In this document: positions 1-8,795 of the stretch, in pieces
How positions within the stretch are numbered: position 1 is the first letter of the stretch
Layout: every line of letters begins with the position of its first letter
Notes under the pieces: generated by a model
The model's input: the letters and a program-made list of their open reading frames with translations, nothing else
Told to the model about the DNA's origin: nothing
The model's database searches: none
Program-made: the position numbers and the translations under genes
Source: Leekyejoonella antrihumi
GTDB lineage: Bacteria > Actinomycetota > Actinomycetes > Actinomycetales > Dermatophilaceae
Direction of reading: 5' to 3'
DNA length: 64,000 nt
Assembly (NCBI RefSeq): GCF_007845645.1
Contig: NZ_VCQV01000023.1
Location: 1-64,000, forward strand

Positions 1-203
1 ACTCAAATCCAGCGCGGCCGACTTCCACCCGATCATCGACTCTTCGGATCAGCCACTTCCCGGACCCGCTGACCCGACGCTACGCCGCCCCAGCTCACCC
101 AACGAGCCCCAACACGAACGGGACCTGACGAACGCCGGTTGACAACAGAGGGGAGCCGAAGTGACGTGGATGACCCAGCCCGGCTGTTGTGCGATCTGCG
201 ATC

Positions 204-233
204 TTGACACATGTGTTCGATAGGGCGTATGAT
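204..233 (+). promoter_or_regulatory. Promoter for leaderless DUF222 gene, possible degenerate SOS box
   Basis: TTGACA at 204-209 and TATGAT at 228-233 are separated by 18 bp. Transcription would begin about 6 nt after the -10, at or next to the ATG at 239, so the mRNA is probably leaderless. A perfect LexA right half-site (GTTCGA, 215-220) lies in the spacer, but the left half is poor. 13E12 genes in mycobacteria are known to carry SOS boxes, so a decayed LexA site is possible but unproven. Confidence 0.5.
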
Positions 234-238
234 CGAGT

Positions 239-1380
239 ATGGGTGGTGGGGAAGTCTTCACGAGGGCAGCGCGGGAGGCGTTGGATGCCAGGGTGTGCCC
301 GATCGATCTGTCGGAGTATCGGTCCTCGGCGGATGCGGGAGTGTTGGCCGGCCCGGGGTGCAGTGGCACCGGCGAGGGGGACGCCGTGCCTCCGGGGGTC
401 GGCCCGGAGGCGGCCGAACAGGTGACGCACCTTGCCCCCGCGGTGATGAGAGTCGCAGGAGCGGCCTACCAGTTGGGTGATGGGCAGCTGACCGGCACGA
501 TGGGTGACCTGTTGCAGGTCGCCGAGTCCGCGGAGCGGGCGCAGGTGTTCGTCCTCGCGGATGCGATCACCCGCGGGGTGATCGACGCGTCGGATGCGGG
601 GTCTCCGGTGCAGTGGTTGACGGATATGGCGCCCTGTCTGGAGCCGGGTCAGGCGTCCCGGGTGGTGCAGGTCGCGCGGATCATCACGGATCCGGCCAAC
701 GCGTGCCTGCGGGGGATCCTGGTGGCGGGTCGGGTCACGGTGCGTGGCGTGCACGCCAGCGTGCGGGAGGCCAGGCGGGTGCGTGCCGTGTTGCCGGACG
801 CGTCGTGGGAACAGCTGCTCGGGTATTACCTGGCGTTGGCGGACCACTGCCCGACGGGCGTGTTGCGGGACTTGTCGAAGGAGATCATCGCCGCCTACGG
901 CGGGGACCAGGCCCCCACCGATGAGGTGGCGGCCCGCAAACACGAGTCGCTGTCCTGGGTCGAGCTGCCCGGGGGATGACCCGGGTGAGAGCGGACTTGT
1001 CACCCGGTGATGCGGCGGTCTTCGCGCACGCGATCGAAGCGCTGGCGAAACCACGACCGGGCACCACCAGTGACGGAGATGTGGTGCCGGAGGACGCCAC
1101 GACGGTGGATGGGAAGCCGGCTCGCACGCACGGGGTGGATCAGCGGTCGCCGGGTAAGCGCCGCGCGGACGCCCTGGGTGGGGGTACCGCCCGCACGCAG
1201 CGAAGCGAGGCGGGGGAGATCGGCGACACCAACGTCGTGTGGGACCTGGTGCCCGGGCGGATGCTCACCCGACCGCTGCCCCCGGATGACCTACGGGCCC
1301 GGGTCCCCACCGGACCACGCACAAAGCGCCTGATCCTCCCAAGGGGGAGGTGCGCCTATCACCAGGTCGACGAGCCATGA
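239..1380 (+). pseudogene. DUF222 / 13E12-repeat family protein, frameshifted and lacking HNH domain
   Basis: The first segment (239-979, 246 codons) is the N-terminal part of a DUF222 (13E12 repeat) protein. It stops at a TGA right after codons for LSWVELPGG. The reading continues in another frame from MTRVRADLSPGDAAVFAHA to a stop at 1378-1380. One extra G in the G5 run at 971-975 would fuse the two segments as ELPGGMTRVRAD, so a single-base deletion explains the break. Family members usually end in a zinc-coordinated HNH nuclease domain. No CxxC or HH pattern is visible before the final stop, so the C-terminus is also missing or replaced. These genes are a multicopy actinobacterial family of unclear function. 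Either a decayed copy or an assembly error in the G run plus a truncated paralogue would fit. Confidence 0.75.
1336..1352. repeat. Short palindrome CCTCCC-N5-GGGAGG
   Basis: A small inverted repeat lies in the degraded 3' end of the DUF222 gene. Its right arm and the following GGTGC resemble the palindromic element found at 23756 and 24266, so it may be a diverged relative. It is too short to be sure. Confidence 0.35.
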
Positions 1381-1397
1381 TTCGTTGTGTGTCACCG

Positions 1398-1580
1398 GGT
1401 TTCGACGCGCTTCGCGCTTCGCGCTCGCCGGCTCAACCAGCGGCCAGCGGGATGGTCGTCCGCTGGACCGCCCAGCCCTTGGATTGAGTAGGGCGAGCTT
1501 GGGAGCCTGTACCGAAATCACTGGCGGGTGGCCGTTTGCGCGTCGAGCCTGCGAGCCCGTATCGAATCAGCGTTAGTCAG
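1398..1580. repeat. Intergenic degenerate repeats (TTTCGACGCGC.. / GAGCCTGCGAGCC.. type)
   Basis: The gap between the DUF222 remnant and the amidohydrolase carries no convincing gene. It starts with a segment containing CGCTCGCCGGCTCAACCAGC, a type often scattered between genes of related actinobacteria. It also holds two imperfect direct copies of a roughly 25-nt unit, near 1495-1520 (GAGCTTGGGAGCCTGTACCG) and 1545-1570 (GAGCCTGCGAGCCCGTATCG). Short ORFs here are not supported by codon use. Confidence 0.5.
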
Positions 1581-1597
1581 GTGACTGTAATCACGGC

Positions 1598-3256
1598 TCA
1601 CATTGCGTCGTGGACGACCTGGCCGCCGACCAGGGTGGCACGCACCTTGAGCGACCCGAGCTGTGCCGATGGCACGGCATACGGATCCTGGTCCAGCAGC
1701 ACGAGATCGGCCAGGCTCCCGGGCCGCAGGGTGCCCGTGCAGTCATCCAGCCGGTTCGCGTAGGCAGCGCCCTGCGTGTAGCCGTGCAGTGCAGTGGCGA
1801 GGTCGATCGACTCGGAGGCAAGCAGCGGCACGTGCTGGGCATGGTCGTCGTGAGCATGCGGGTCGCCCGCGGGCGCCGTCCGATTGACTGCCGTGTGAAT
1901 GCCCCACAGCGGATCGGGACTCGACACGGGCCAGTCCGATCCGAGGGCGATGCGCACCCCGGCGCCGTGCAGGCTGCGGAAAGCGAAATGGCGACCCTGC
2001 TGGTCCTCGCTGAGATAGGGCAGCTTGGTCTCGACCAGGACCCTGTCCTCCCTGGCCCACAGCGGCTGCAGGTTCGCGATGACACCGAGCTCGCGCATCC
2101 GCATGACGTCGTCACGGCGGATCAGGTCGATGTGCGCGATCTGGTGGCGTGGGTCCCACGCAGCCGGGCCCCCGGCTGCACCGTCGCGCGACGCGGTCGC
2201 GTCGAGGCACTCGTGCACCGCGCGGTCGCCGACCGCGTGCAGATGCAGGTCGAACCGCTCGGCGTCCAGTCGCCGCACGATCGTGGCGAGCTCATCGGGC
2301 TCGATGAAGCTGAGCCCGTGCTCGTGCTCATGCCCTTGGTAGGCCTGGAAGACCGCGGCCGTGAGGTTTTCACAGACCCCGTCCTGCATGATCTTGACCG
2401 CCGTCGCCCGGAAGTTCCCGGTGCACGCCGCGGCACGTCGCTCGCGCAGGAAGTCGACCTGATCCATGCCGGCCACACGATCCCACCACAGCGCGCCGGT
2501 CACTCGGGCAGTCAGCCGGCCGGTCGCGGCGGCCGTCCGGTAGGTCTCAAAGGTGTCCGGGATGGCGAGCGCCGCGCCGACGGCGGCATCCTGCCACGCG
2601 GTGATCCCCAGCCCGTGCAGGTAGCGCTGTGCCTCCAAGAGCGCGGCGGTCAGCTGCGCCTCGTCCGGCTCGGGGAGGAACTCGGTGACCAGATCGGCGG
2701 CACTCTCGATCAGCATTCCGGTCGGTTCACCGGCTGCGTCGCGCACAATGCGGCCACCGTCGGGGTCGGGAGTATGCCGGTTGATGCCGGCACGCCGCAA
2801 CGCCTCCGAGCTCGCCCATGCACCGTGGGCGTCGTGGCTGACGATCACCATCGCGCGCCCAGGGGCGATCTGATCGAGCTCCTTCCGGTGCGGGTAGCCA
2901 CCCTCGAACACATCGCCGTACCAACCGGCTCCCGCGAGCCACTCGTCGTCGGGATGCTGCTGCGCATGGGCTGCGATCAGGGAGCGGTAGTCGTCCAGGG
3001 AATGGACGTCCTCCAGGTTGCAGCCGAGTCGCTGGAGGCCACCGGCCACGGCGTGGATGTGCGCATCCTGGAAGCCGGGCAGCAACGCGCCACCAGCCAG
3101 ATCGATCAGCTCGGTGTGCGCTCCCTTGAGGGCAACCGCGTCGTCACCAAGTGCCACGATCCGGTCATCTCGCACCGCGAGGGCATCGGTGGCCGACAGC
3201 GCCGGATCGATCGGATGGACCACTCCATTATGAAAGACCAGATCGGCGGTGGTCAT
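1598..3256 (-). CDS. YtcJ-like metal-dependent amidohydrolase (amidohydrolase 3 family)
   Basis: This 552-residue protein of the amidohydrolase superfamily resembles YtcJ/NfdA-type enzymes, which hydrolyse amide bonds of diverse small molecules. The N-terminal composite beta domain leads to the metal motif DAHIHA (HxH). Further on are H in AHIDLI and the late catalytic Asp in LGSDWPVSSPDP, in the usual order for this family. There is no signal peptide, so it is cytoplasmic. The start is fixed by GGAGGT six bases upstream, and its ATG overlaps the TGA of the upstream NCS1 permease (ATGA), showing translational coupling. The pairing with a nucleobase/hydantoin-type permease suggests it hydrolyses what the permease imports. 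The substrate cannot be read from sequence. Confidence 0.85.
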   Translation of the reverse strand: MTTADLVFHNGVVHPIDPALSATDALAVRDDRIVALGDDAVALKGAHTELIDLAGGALLPGFQDAHIHAVAGGLQRLGCNLEDVHSLDDYRSLIAAHAQQHPDDEWLAGAGWYGDVFEGGYPHRKELDQIAPGRAMVIVSHDAHGAWASSEALRRAGINRHTPDPDGGRIVRDAAGEPTGMLIESAADLVTEFLPEPDEAQLTAALLEAQRYLHGLGITAWQDAAVGAALAIPDTFETYRTAAATGRLTARVTGALWWDRVAGMDQVDFLRERRAAACTGNFRATAVKIMQDGVCENLTAAVFQAYQGHEHEHGLSFIEPDELATIVRRLDAERFDLHLHAVGDRAVHECLDATASRDGAAGGPAAWDPRHQIAHIDLIRRDDVMRMRELGVIANLQPLWAREDRVLVETKLPYLSEDQQGRHFAFRSLHGAGVRIALGSDWPVSSPDPLWGIHTAVNRTAPAGDPHAHDDHAQHVPLLASESIDLATALHGYTQGAAYANRLDDCTGTLRPGSLADLVLLDQDPYAVPSAQLGSLKVRATLVGGQVVHDAM

Positions 3257-4688
3257 CGCTGGACCTCCTGCACACGAGTGTCCTTCGGGGTGGGCGTCGG
3301 CTCAGGGTGCAGCCGGACCAGTGCCGGACGCAGCCGGGCGATCGCGAGATAGGCGAGCGCGCTGAAGGCAAGACCGACGAGCCACGCGAGGTCGACGCCG
3401 CCCATCGCCGAGGCGATCGGGCCCACATACAAGCTGGTGTCCATGAACGGCAGCTGCACGAGCACCCCGACCACGAAGACGATGAGGGCACCCGGGTTGT
3501 AGCGCCCGTAGCGCCCGCCATCGGCAGCGAAGAAGTCGTCTACGGCGTAGTCCGCGTGACGGACCAGGTAGTAGTCGACCAGATTGATCGCGGACCACGG
3601 AATGAGCACGTAGAGAAGGATGCTGAGGAAGTTGAAGTAGGACGTCGCAAAGCTGCTGGCCGCGATGAGCGCGATGCCCAAGCCGAGCACGTGCATGATC
3701 ACGGTGGCCACCAGCCGTGCCCGGGTGCGCGGCTGCCATCCCTTGTGGAACGTCTCAAGCAGGGTCAGCACGCACAGCACGCTGCAGTAGGCGTTCACCG
3801 AGTTGCCGGTTGCCGCGGCGATCGCGAACCCGGCCAGCACGATGATGCCGAGGACCGTGCCCAGCAGTCCCCGCAGCCCGCCCATGGTGTCGGAGTCCGT
3901 GCTCGCGAGCCCGACCACCGCACCCAGGATCATCAGCAGACCGCTGCTGACGACACAGCCGAGGTACGAGCCCCAGAACGCGCCGGACGTGCCCGAGTTC
4001 GCGGGGAGATATCGCGAGTAGTCCGACACGTAGGGCGCATAGGTCAGCTGCCACACCACCCCGATGGCGACCATGGCGGCGAAGCCGGACAGCGTGAAGC
4101 CGCCCCTGCTCAGCTGGGAGAAGACGTCCCCCTTGAGGAGAAGCGTGACGAAGGAGACGATGACGAGCCCGCCCACGACATACGTGCTCCACGCCGTGAA
4201 GGCGCGGATCAGCCGATACCCGAACGCGGCCACGACCAGGCTGAAGACGGTGGCCAGGACGAGCACGACGTCGCCGTTGGCCCCCTTGGCGATGCCGTGC
4301 ACCGACTGTTGCGCGACGAGCAGGTTGGACGAGAAGTAGCCGACGAACATCACGGCCGCCACGACCACGATGATGGCCGCACCATAGCTGCCGAACTGAC
4401 CTCGCGCCTGCAGCATCTGGGGCACACCGAGCTGCGGGCCCTGCGCGGAGTGCAGCGCCATGCCGATGCCGCCGACAGCACGGCCGATCACGACGGCGAC
4501 GAGCGACCACCAGAGGGACAGGCCCAGTGACGTGGTGGCAAGAGCACCAGTGACCCCGTGAGCGGCGTCATGTTCATGCCGAACCAGATCGCGAACAGCT
4601 CCTTCGGTCTCCCATGCCGCTGGTCTTGCGGGATGGCGCCGATGGTCTCGCGTTCGATGGCGAAGAGGGGGGGCGCAGAGTGTGGCAT
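3253..4688 (-). pseudogene. NCS1-family nucleobase/allantoin/hydantoin permease, frameshifted
   Basis: This gene encodes a multi-spanning NCS1 (cytosine/purine/uracil/thiamine/allantoin) transporter, but the reading frame changes near the N-terminus. The true start is the ATG at 4688, preceded by GGAGGT four bases away. It gives MPHSAPPLFAIERETIGAIP then FAIWFGMNMTPLTG, the typical first NCS1 helix. The rest of the protein (TGALATTSLGLSLWW onward, about 430 residues with helices throughout) is in another frame. Adding one G to the G4 run at 4554-4557 restores a continuous protein. Whether this is a real inactivating mutation or a homopolymer error cannot be decided here. It is the first gene of a two-gene operon with the downstream amidohydrolase. 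Confidence 0.8.
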
Positions 4689-4957
4689 GGGGACCTCCAG
4701 GTATGCGGTGTAGATCACACTGTGGGGTACGGCACCGCCAGGCGGAAGGGCCTGGTGCGTGCGATAAACCGAAGGGGGTCATCGATTGAGCAGATCCCGG
4801 ACCGTCGGACCGCGGGCGCGAATTCGGTCATCAACTAAATAGATGCAACCCTTCGCAAACCTCTGTTAGCCAGATGGTCGCGGCGACGGCATAGTGGTCT
4901 GGGTGGCACGTGCCACCGGCAGAACCATCGGCTGCGAGCGACAGGCAGGGTCACAGT

Positions 4958-6454
4958 ATGACGATCACGGACACCCCGGTCGACTGGCACACTCGGGCGA
5001 AGCAACTGGTGTTTCGCACGCATGCTTTCATCGACGGACAGGCCACGCCATCGGCGGATGGACAGACACGGGCGACCGTCAATCCGGCCACCGGGCAGGA
5101 GCTGGCGCAGATCGCCGATTGCGATGAGCGCGACGTCGACCGTGCAGTCGCGGCCGCACGGCGCGCCTTTGAGGACGGCCGGTGGTCCAGGCGATCCCCG
5201 GCGGAGCGCAAGGTGGTGCTGCAGCGGTGGGCCGCCCTGATCCTCGAGCATGCGGACGAGCTTGCGCTGCTGGACAGCCTCGACGCCGGCAAGCTGATCA
5301 CCGACACCACGACCGGGGACGTGCCCGGCAGCGCGGCGATCGTGCGGTGGTATGCCGAGGCGATCGACAAGGTCTACGGCGAGATCGCCCCAACCGGCCC
5401 GGATGCCCTGGCGCTGGTCACCCGCGTGCCGCTCGGCGTCGTCGGCGCGGTCGTGCCGTGGAACTTCCCCCTGGAGATGGCGATCTGGAAGCTCGCGCCG
5501 GCGCTCGCGACCGGCAACAGCGTCGTCCTCAAGCCGGCCGAGGAGTCACCGCTGTCCGCGCTGCGGGTCGCCGAGCTGGCCGTGGAGGCGGGTCTGCCGG
5601 ATGGGGTGCTGAACGTCGTACCAGGCGACGGACCGGTGGCCGGACGGGCGCTCGGTCTGCACCAGGACGTGGACGTGCTGACGTTCACCGGCTCGACCGC
5701 CGTCGGCAAGCTCTTTCTCGGCTACGCCGCGGAGTCGAACATGAAGCAGGTCTGGCTCGAGTGCGGCGGAAAGAGCGCGAATCTCGTCTTTGCCGACACC
5801 GCCGACCTCGACGCCGCGGCCGAGGGGGTCTGCGCGGGGATCTTCAGCAATCAGGGGCAGGTCTGCTCGGCGAACTCCCGCCTGGTCGTCCAGCGGTCCA
5901 TCAAGGACGAGCTGTTGGACAAGGTGGTCGAGCGTGCTCGCGGGATCGTCCTCGGTGATCCGCTCGACCCGGCGTCAACGATGGGGCCGCTGGTCAGCGA
6001 CCAGCAGGCGTCCCGGGTGCTCGAGCTCTTGGCGGACGGCGCGCGCACGTCGCGCACCCTGATCGGAGGCGGCCGCGCACCCGGCACACCCTCGCCCTGC
6101 TTCCTGCAGCCGACCATCTTCGACGACGTCCCACGTGATGCGCGGATCGCGCAGGAGGAGATCTTCGGACCGGTGCTGGCCGTCTTCGGCTTCGACGACG
6201 AGCGGGAGGCGCTCGCGATCGCCGACGACACGGCATACGGTCTGGCGGCATCGGTGTGGTCGGACAGCGTCGCTCGCACGCACCGCGTGGCTGACCGGTT
6301 GCACGCGGGCACGGTATCGATCAACACCGTCGACATGCTCGACGTGCTGACGCCCTTCGGCGGCTTCGGGCAGTCCGGCTTCGGGCGCGACCTGTCCCTG
6401 CACGCGCTCGACAAATTCACCGGACTGAAGACCACCTGGTACCACCACGGCTGA
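4958..6454 (+). CDS. Aldehyde dehydrogenase (NAD(P)-dependent, PuuC/betaine-aldehyde type)
   Basis: This is a full-length ALDH of 498 residues. The cofactor-binding segment (VPWNFPLEMAIWKLAPALA), GSTAVGK, catalytic Glu268 in LECGGKS and nucleophile Cys303 in GQVCSANSRL are all intact, as is the C-terminal FGGFGQSGFGRDLS. The start at MTITDTP (4958) is preferred over upstream in-frame codons because the family begins close to the HAFIDGQ strand. The closest functional groups are gamma-glutamyl-gamma-aminobutyraldehyde and other aminoaldehyde dehydrogenases. It lies divergent to the NCS1 permease and ahead of RidA, an M20 amidohydrolase and an amine dehydrogenase. Oxidation of the aldehyde left by amine deamination is therefore the likely job. 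Confidence 0.9.
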   Translation: MTITDTPVDWHTRAKQLVFRTHAFIDGQATPSADGQTRATVNPATGQELAQIADCDERDVDRAVAAARRAFEDGRWSRRSPAERKVVLQRWAALILEHADELALLDSLDAGKLITDTTTGDVPGSAAIVRWYAEAIDKVYGEIAPTGPDALALVTRVPLGVVGAVVPWNFPLEMAIWKLAPALATGNSVVLKPAEESPLSALRVAELAVEAGLPDGVLNVVPGDGPVAGRALGLHQDVDVLTFTGSTAVGKLFLGYAAESNMKQVWLECGGKSANLVFADTADLDAAAEGVCAGIFSNQGQVCSANSRLVVQRSIKDELLDKVVERARGIVLGDPLDPASTMGPLVSDQQASRVLELLADGARTSRTLIGGGRAPGTPSPCFLQPTIFDDVPRDARIAQEEIFGPVLAVFGFDDEREALAIADDTAYGLAASVWSDSVARTHRVADRLHAGTVSINTVDMLDVLTPFGGFGQSGFGRDLSLHALDKFTGLKTTWYHHG

Positions 6455-6516
6455 CAGTCGGCCAGAACCCGGTATCGCAAGACCTCTGCTGGACCCGAGA
6501 AAGGAAGGTCGACAAG

Positions 6517-6546
6517 ATGAAGACCTGGATCGGAAGTGAATCATGA
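6517..6546 (+). CDS. Putative 9-residue leader ORF coupled to RidA
   Basis: The ORF reads MKTWIGSES. It has a strong ribosome site (AAGGAAGG) about 7 bases upstream of its ATG, and its TGA overlaps the RidA start in an ATGA. The RidA gene has only its own weaker GGAAG inside this ORF. Translation of the mini-ORF could deliver ribosomes to RidA. It may equally be accidental; no composition test is possible at this length. Confidence 0.35.
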   Translation: MKTWIGSES

Positions 6547-6971
6547 GTGACTCCATCGTCGTCGGCGGGCACACCCGCATCCGACCGTTCAACACCGCGG
6601 ACACCTATCCGGAGCAGGACCTGTCCAACGACCTGTGCCAGGCGGTCGTCGCCGGCAACACGGTCTACGTGCGTGGCCAGGTGGCCCAGGACCTGGACAG
6701 CCGCGAGAACGCCGCCGTCGGTGACATCGACGGGCAGGCGCGCAAGGTCGCGGACAATATCCTGCTCCTGTTGCAGGAGTCCGGGGCGGCGCCCGAGCAC
6801 CTGGTCAGCGCCACGATCTACCTGACCGACATTCGTTACCGCGAGGCCGTATACCGCGAGCTCGGCGAACGCTTCAAGGGCGTGTACTACGTATCCACGG
6901 GGCTGGTCGTGACAGCTCTCGCCCGGCCGGAGTGGCTGGTGGAGGTCGCGGTCACGGCGGTGATCCCGTGA
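6543..6971 (+). CDS. RidA (YjgF/YER057c/UK114) family protein
   Basis: This 142-residue member of the Rid superfamily hydrolyses reactive enamine/imine intermediates to keto compounds and ammonia. It carries the characteristic central VVAGNTVYVRGQVAQD strand, the SATIYLTDI helix region and the C-terminal ARPEWLVEVAVTAV. The Arg in ARPEWLVEV matches the conserved substrate-carboxylate-binding arginine. It is cytoplasmic and expected to be trimeric. It sits between an aldehyde dehydrogenase and DUF1028/M20/amine dehydrogenase genes, so it probably deaminates an imine released in this pathway rather than acting as housekeeping RidA. Its stop overlaps the GTG of the next gene. Confidence 0.9.
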   Translation: MSDSIVVGGHTRIRPFNTADTYPEQDLSNDLCQAVVAGNTVYVRGQVAQDLDSRENAAVGDIDGQARKVADNILLLLQESGAAPEHLVSATIYLTDIRYREAVYRELGERFKGVYYVSTGLVVTALARPEWLVEVAVTAVIP

Positions 6972-7642
6972 CCTTCTCCGTCGCCGCCCGATGCGCGCAC
7001 ACCGGCATGCTCGGCGTCGTCGTCTCCTCGTCCAGCCCGGCCGTCGCGGCGCGGTGCGCGTATGTGCGGGCGGGTGTCGGGGCGGCGTGCAGTCAGAACA
7101 TCACCGACCCGACCCTCGGCCCGGCCCTGCTCGACGCCCTCGATGACGGGCTTGACGCACCAGCCGCGCTGGACCGAGTGGTGGCCGGCGCGGCGCACGC
7201 GGACTTTCGGCAGCTCACCGTCATCGGCGCCGACGGCGACGGGGCTGCCTACTCCGGTCGACAGGTGCTCGGCCGGCACTCCAGCGCTCGAGGCGAGGGG
7301 ATCGTGGCCGCCGGCAACCTACTCGCATCCGATCGGGTGCCAGCAGCGATGGTGGAGGCCTTCACCGCGGTGCCGGACCAGCACCTGGGGGACCGGTTGC
7401 TCGCTGCGTTGCACGCCGCGGTGGACGCCGGCGGCGAGGAAGGGCCGGTCCGCTCCTGCGGCATGCTGATCGTCGACACGGTGTCCTGGCCGGTCACCGA
7501 CCTGCGAGTCGACTGGAGTGATGACCCGATCGGTGACCTCGCGCGGGTCTGGCAGGTGTGGAAGCCGCAGGCGGACGACTACGTGACCCGCGCGCTGCAC
7601 CCGGATGGCGCGCCGTCCTACGGGGTGCCCGGTGACAACTGA
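6968..7642 (+). CDS. DUF1028 family protein (Ntn-hydrolase-like)
   Basis: The 224-residue protein starts at GTG 6968 (VTFSVAARCAHTGMLG), which overlaps the RidA stop as GTGA. The opening TFSVAAR and the GVVVSSSSPAVAARC segment are diagnostic of DUF1028. This family has an Ntn-hydrolase-like fold and often neighbours RidA, amidohydrolases or gamma-glutamyltransferases. Its biochemical function is not established. The arrangement RidA-DUF1028-M20 with overlapping starts and stops implies stoichiometric co-translation and a role in amide or amine turnover. No signal peptide or membrane segment is visible. Confidence 0.85.
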   Translation: MTFSVAARCAHTGMLGVVVSSSSPAVAARCAYVRAGVGAACSQNITDPTLGPALLDALDDGLDAPAALDRVVAGAAHADFRQLTVIGADGDGAAYSGRQVLGRHSSARGEGIVAAGNLLASDRVPAAMVEAFTAVPDQHLGDRLLAALHAAVDAGGEEGPVRSCGMLIVDTVSWPVTDLRVDWSDDPIGDLARVWQVWKPQADDYVTRALHPDGAPSYGVPGDN

Positions 7643-8795
7643 CCTGAAGGCGGAAGCGGGCTCGGTGGTGCAGGACCGGTCGACCGACCTGATCGGGCTG
7701 GCCGCGGCGCTGCACGCCGACCCCGAGACGGCCTGGCAGGAGCACCGCTCGTGCGCGCTGGTGTCGGGCTTCCTGCGTGATTCCGGATTCGCCGTGATCG
7801 AGCGCTATCTCGGCCTTGACACGGCCTTCCACGCGACCTTCGGCACCGGCGCGGTCCGGGTCGGGCTGTGCGCCGAGTATGACGCCCTGCCGGGGCTCGG
7901 GCACGCGTGCGGACACAACCTGATCTCGGCGATGTCGGTCGGCGCAGCCATCGCGTTGGCGCGGGTCGCAGCACGGCTCGACCTGACCGTCGAGGTCTAC
8001 GGTACCCCGGCCGAGGAGGGCGGTGGCGGCAAGATCGAGCTGCTGGACCGAGGCGCGTTCACCGGGCTGGACCTGGCGATGATGGCGCATCCCGCACCGG
8101 TCGACATCGCCGAGGCACGCCCCTTTGCGGTCTCCCACTCGCGAGTGACCTTCCAGGGCAAGGCCGCTCATGCCGCCGCCTACCCGGAGCACGGCGTCAA
8201 TGCCGCCGATGCCTTCACGATCGCGGAGGTCGCGATCGGCCTGCTGCGCCAGCAGCTGCCGCCGTCGGTGCGGGTGCACGGCGTGGTGACCCGGGCAGGC
8301 GAGGCTCCCAACGCCATACCGGAGCGCACCGAGGGCCGGTGGTATGTGCGAGCGGAGACCATGGCGCAGCTTGAGGAGACCGAGCAGCGCGTGTGGCGCT
8401 GCTTCGAGGCCGGTGCGCAGGCCACCGGTTGCACCCTGAGCATCGAGCCGGAGAGCAAGCCCTACTGCGACTTCCGCACCGACGAGGGGACGCTGGACCT
8501 CTACCGAAAGAATGCGAAGGCGCTCGGTAGGACTTTTGCCACGGGGGATGACGCGGCCAGGATGAACCGCTCGTCGACGGACATGGCGAACGTGTCGCAG
8601 GTCGTGCCCGCCATCCATCCCTTCATCGGCATCGGCTCGCTGCCCGCGCTCAACCACCAGCGTGAGTTCGCCGACCACTGCGTGGGCCCGGACGCGGACC
8701 GTGCGGTCCTCGATGGGTCGACCGCACTGGCATGGACGGCAATCGACCGATTCGCACACCAGGTTCCCCCCGCCCTCCCGAAGGAGACACCATGA
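7632..8795 (+). CDS. M20 family metallo-amidohydrolase (AbgB/hippurate-hydrolase-like)
   Basis: This 387-residue M20D-type deacylase begins at GTG 7632 and overlaps the DUF1028 end by 11 bases. Metal-site signatures are GHACGHNLISAM (the Cys-Gly-His unit typical of M20D aminoacylases), the EE pair in TPAEEGGGGKIEL and His in MMAHPAPVD. The dimerisation domain begins near FQGKAAHAAAYPEHGVNAAD. Family members remove acyl or aroyl groups from amino acids and amines. In this operon it could deacylate an N-acylated amine before the downstream flavin-dependent dehydrogenase. It is cytoplasmic. Its TGA overlaps the next start (ATGA). Confidence 0.88.
   Translation: MTTDLKAEAGSVVQDRSTDLIGLAAALHADPETAWQEHRSCALVSGFLRDSGFAVIERYLGLDTAFHATFGTGAVRVGLCAEYDALPGLGHACGHNLISAMSVGAAIALARVAARLDLTVEVYGTPAEEGGGGKIELLDRGAFTGLDLAMMAHPAPVDIAEARPFAVSHSRVTFQGKAAHAAAYPEHGVNAADAFTIAEVAIGLLRQQLPPSVRVHGVVTRAGEAPNAIPERTEGRWYVRAETMAQLEETEQRVWRCFEAGAQATGCTLSIEPESKPYCDFRTDEGTLDLYRKNAKALGRTFATGDDAARMNRSSTDMANVSQVVPAIHPFIGIGSLPALNHQREFADHCVGPDADRAVLDGSTALAWTAIDRFAHQVPPALPKETP

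Noticed and set aside
1-203. A gene at the left edge of the window
   Set aside because: No frame shows family motifs or a ribosome site. The minus-strand ORFs here are shadows of the DUF222 gene or run off without support.
1610-3352. 580-codon plus-strand ORF antisense to the amidohydrolase
   Set aside because: It reads as Arg/Gly/Val-rich text without motifs. The minus-strand protein has a complete amidohydrolase motif set and a strong ribosome site.
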